Origin: a bacterium
GTDB taxonomy: Bacteria > Verrucomicrobiota > Verrucomicrobiae > Limisphaerales > J093
Reading direction: 5' to 3'
NCBI GenBank assembly: GCA_021839785.1
Contig: JAKCAB010000867.1
Coordinates: 1 to 5,583 of the forward strand
DNA length: 5,583 nucleotides
The position numbers and the translations under genes were made by a program. The notes under the pieces were generated by a model, which saw only the letters and a list, made by a program, of their open reading frames with translations, ran no database searches and had not been told where the DNA came from. Positions 4,805 through 5,583 of this stretch are shown here, piece by piece; position 1 is the stretch's first letter, and each line of letters starts with the position of its first letter.

Positions 4805-5583
4805 ATGGCTGACACGACACCCATCGACGGCGACCTGTTTCAAAACCGGGACATCCTGATCACCTGTCGCAACAGCCAGGGGATCAGCGTTCGTTCCACG
4901 CCCGTGCGCATCACGCGGTTCACCGCCGTGATGGAGGTGTACAACCCGCACAGCATCCTGCAGCTCTCGGAAGTGCTCAGCGAATACCGCATCACGATCG
5001 GCGAACGCTGCTATTACGCCGGGCGGGCGGTGGTCAGCAACCTGGTGAACGCCGGCATCCTCGTGCTGGCCGAAGTCACCCTGGACGACGAGTCCTGGCT
5101 GGACGTTGACCTGTTCTCGCCCATCGCCCAACCGCAGCGGCTCCAGGACGAGTTCGCGGCCTTCATGGGGCAATGGCGGAAGATGCAGTCCATCTCGCCG
5201 GCCTTCAAAGTGGCGGTCGCGGACTTTCAGATGCTGCTGGCCGAAGTGCGGCGCTGGCTCGAACAGGTGGAACTCGGTGTTCGCTCGGAACCCACCGGCG
5301 TGCGCGGCGAGCTCGAACACCAGGTGCTGGCCGAGCTGGCGGGGCGCATCCTGCCGGAGATCGACGAATGGGCCGGCCATTTCGACGGCGCCGCGGGCAG
5401 CGTGGAAGAATCGCTCCGGCCCGCCTACCGGGCTTACGCCCGACGCCAGATTCATCCGTTGGTCATGTGCGCCCCGTTCGTGTATCGCACGTACCACAAG
5501 CCCCTCGGTTACGCGGGCGACTACGAGATGGTGAACATGATCCTGCGCGACCCCTACGAAGGCGCCAGCCTCTTCGCCGAGCT
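4805..5583 (+). CDS. Putative PhcB-like SAM-dependent methyltransferase with PilZ-like N-terminal region, 3' end cut by the window
   Basis: There are 259 complete codons before the window edge. Residues 10-105 are rich in beta-strand pattern and resemble a PilZ/YcgR-type domain: ILITCRNSQGISVRSTPVRI, then YYAGRAVVSNLVNAGILVLAEV. The usual RxxxR and [DN]xSxxG c-di-GMP motifs are not intact; NLVNAG (79-84) is the nearest match to the second. Residues 110-215 look helical and charged. The segment HPLVMCAPFVYRTYHKPLGYAGDYEMVNMI (217-246) is the most telling. The KPLGYxGDYEM pattern is what I recall from class I methyltransferases annotated as 3-hydroxypalmitic acid methyl ester (extracellular factor) biosynthesis proteins, related to Ralstonia PhcB. 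The SAM-binding glycine motif should follow beyond the window and is not seen. PhcB methylates the carboxyl group of a 3-hydroxy fatty acid to make a quorum signal, but many homologues have no known substrate. The protein has no signal peptide, so it is probably cytoplasmic. Confidence 0.6.
   Translation, partial: MADTTPIDGDLFQNRDILITCRNSQGISVRSTPVRITRFTAVMEVYNPHSILQLSEVLSEYRITIGERCYYAGRAVVSNLVNAGILVLAEVTLDDESWLDVDLFSPIAQPQRLQDEFAAFMGQWRKMQSISPAFKVAVADFQMLLAEVRRWLEQVELGVRSEPTGVRGELEHQVLAELAGRILPEIDEWAGHFDGAAGSVEESLRPAYRAYARRQIHPLVMCAPFVYRTYHKPLGYAGDYEMVNMILRDPYEGASLFAE

Noticed and set aside
3495..4820. A 441-codon open frame on the minus strand
   Set aside because: It is antisense to the FadL-family gene and then runs through the gene-free gap. 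Composition is shadow-like and no domain is recognisable.
4736..5497. A 253-codon minus-strand open frame over the methyltransferase gene
   Set aside because: The plus-strand frame matches a recognisable family segment (KPLGYAGDYEM), whereas the minus frame has shadow composition.

Overview
This is a GC-rich bacterial chromosomal window holding four protein genes in two divergent pairs, with a structured, gene-free stretch in the middle of each half. The outer-membrane barrel gene shows a Gram-negative cell envelope. The protein styles, the lack of strong Shine-Dalgarno sequences and a dispersed-looking GC-rich palindromic repeat would fit a Verrucomicrobiota-type (Pedosphaera/Limisphaerales-like) genome. 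That placement is a judgement from memory and was not tested by a search.

Left half (1-2698, minus strand): an upstream gene for a stand-alone left-handed beta-helix (hexapeptide-repeat) acyltransferase of the GlmU C-terminal type is followed 34 bases later by a DinG/XPD-type iron-sulphur DNA helicase, whose 3' end lies beyond base 1. They probably form one transcript. The helicase reading frame is open to the window edge, and long antisense open frames lie opposite it and opposite the barrel gene; these antisense frames are codon-composition shadows.

Centre (2699-3116): a 418-base divergent intergenic region. It carries a roughly 165-base imperfect palindrome (2753-2917), with a 23-bp perfect inverted repeat inside a second 14-bp perfect inverted repeat. 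It resembles a REP- or MITE-type element.

Right half (3117-5583, plus strand): a complete OmpP1/FadL-family outer-membrane transporter for hydrophobic compounds, then a 419-base gene-free stretch with several hairpins bounded by two exact copies of a 14-base sequence, then the 5' part of a gene resembling PhcB-type SAM-dependent methyltransferases (the 3-hydroxy-fatty-acid methyl ester signal synthase family) with a PilZ-like N-terminal region. A fatty-acid porin beside a possible fatty-acid methyl ester synthase suggests a lipid-signal theme, but the two genes are far apart for a tight operon and the link is inference.

No tRNA, rRNA, CRISPR array, transposase or phage gene is visible. The most noteworthy items are the two structured intergenic stretches, the lone acetyltransferase that keeps GlmU catalytic residues, and the methyltransferase with its fused N-terminal domain.
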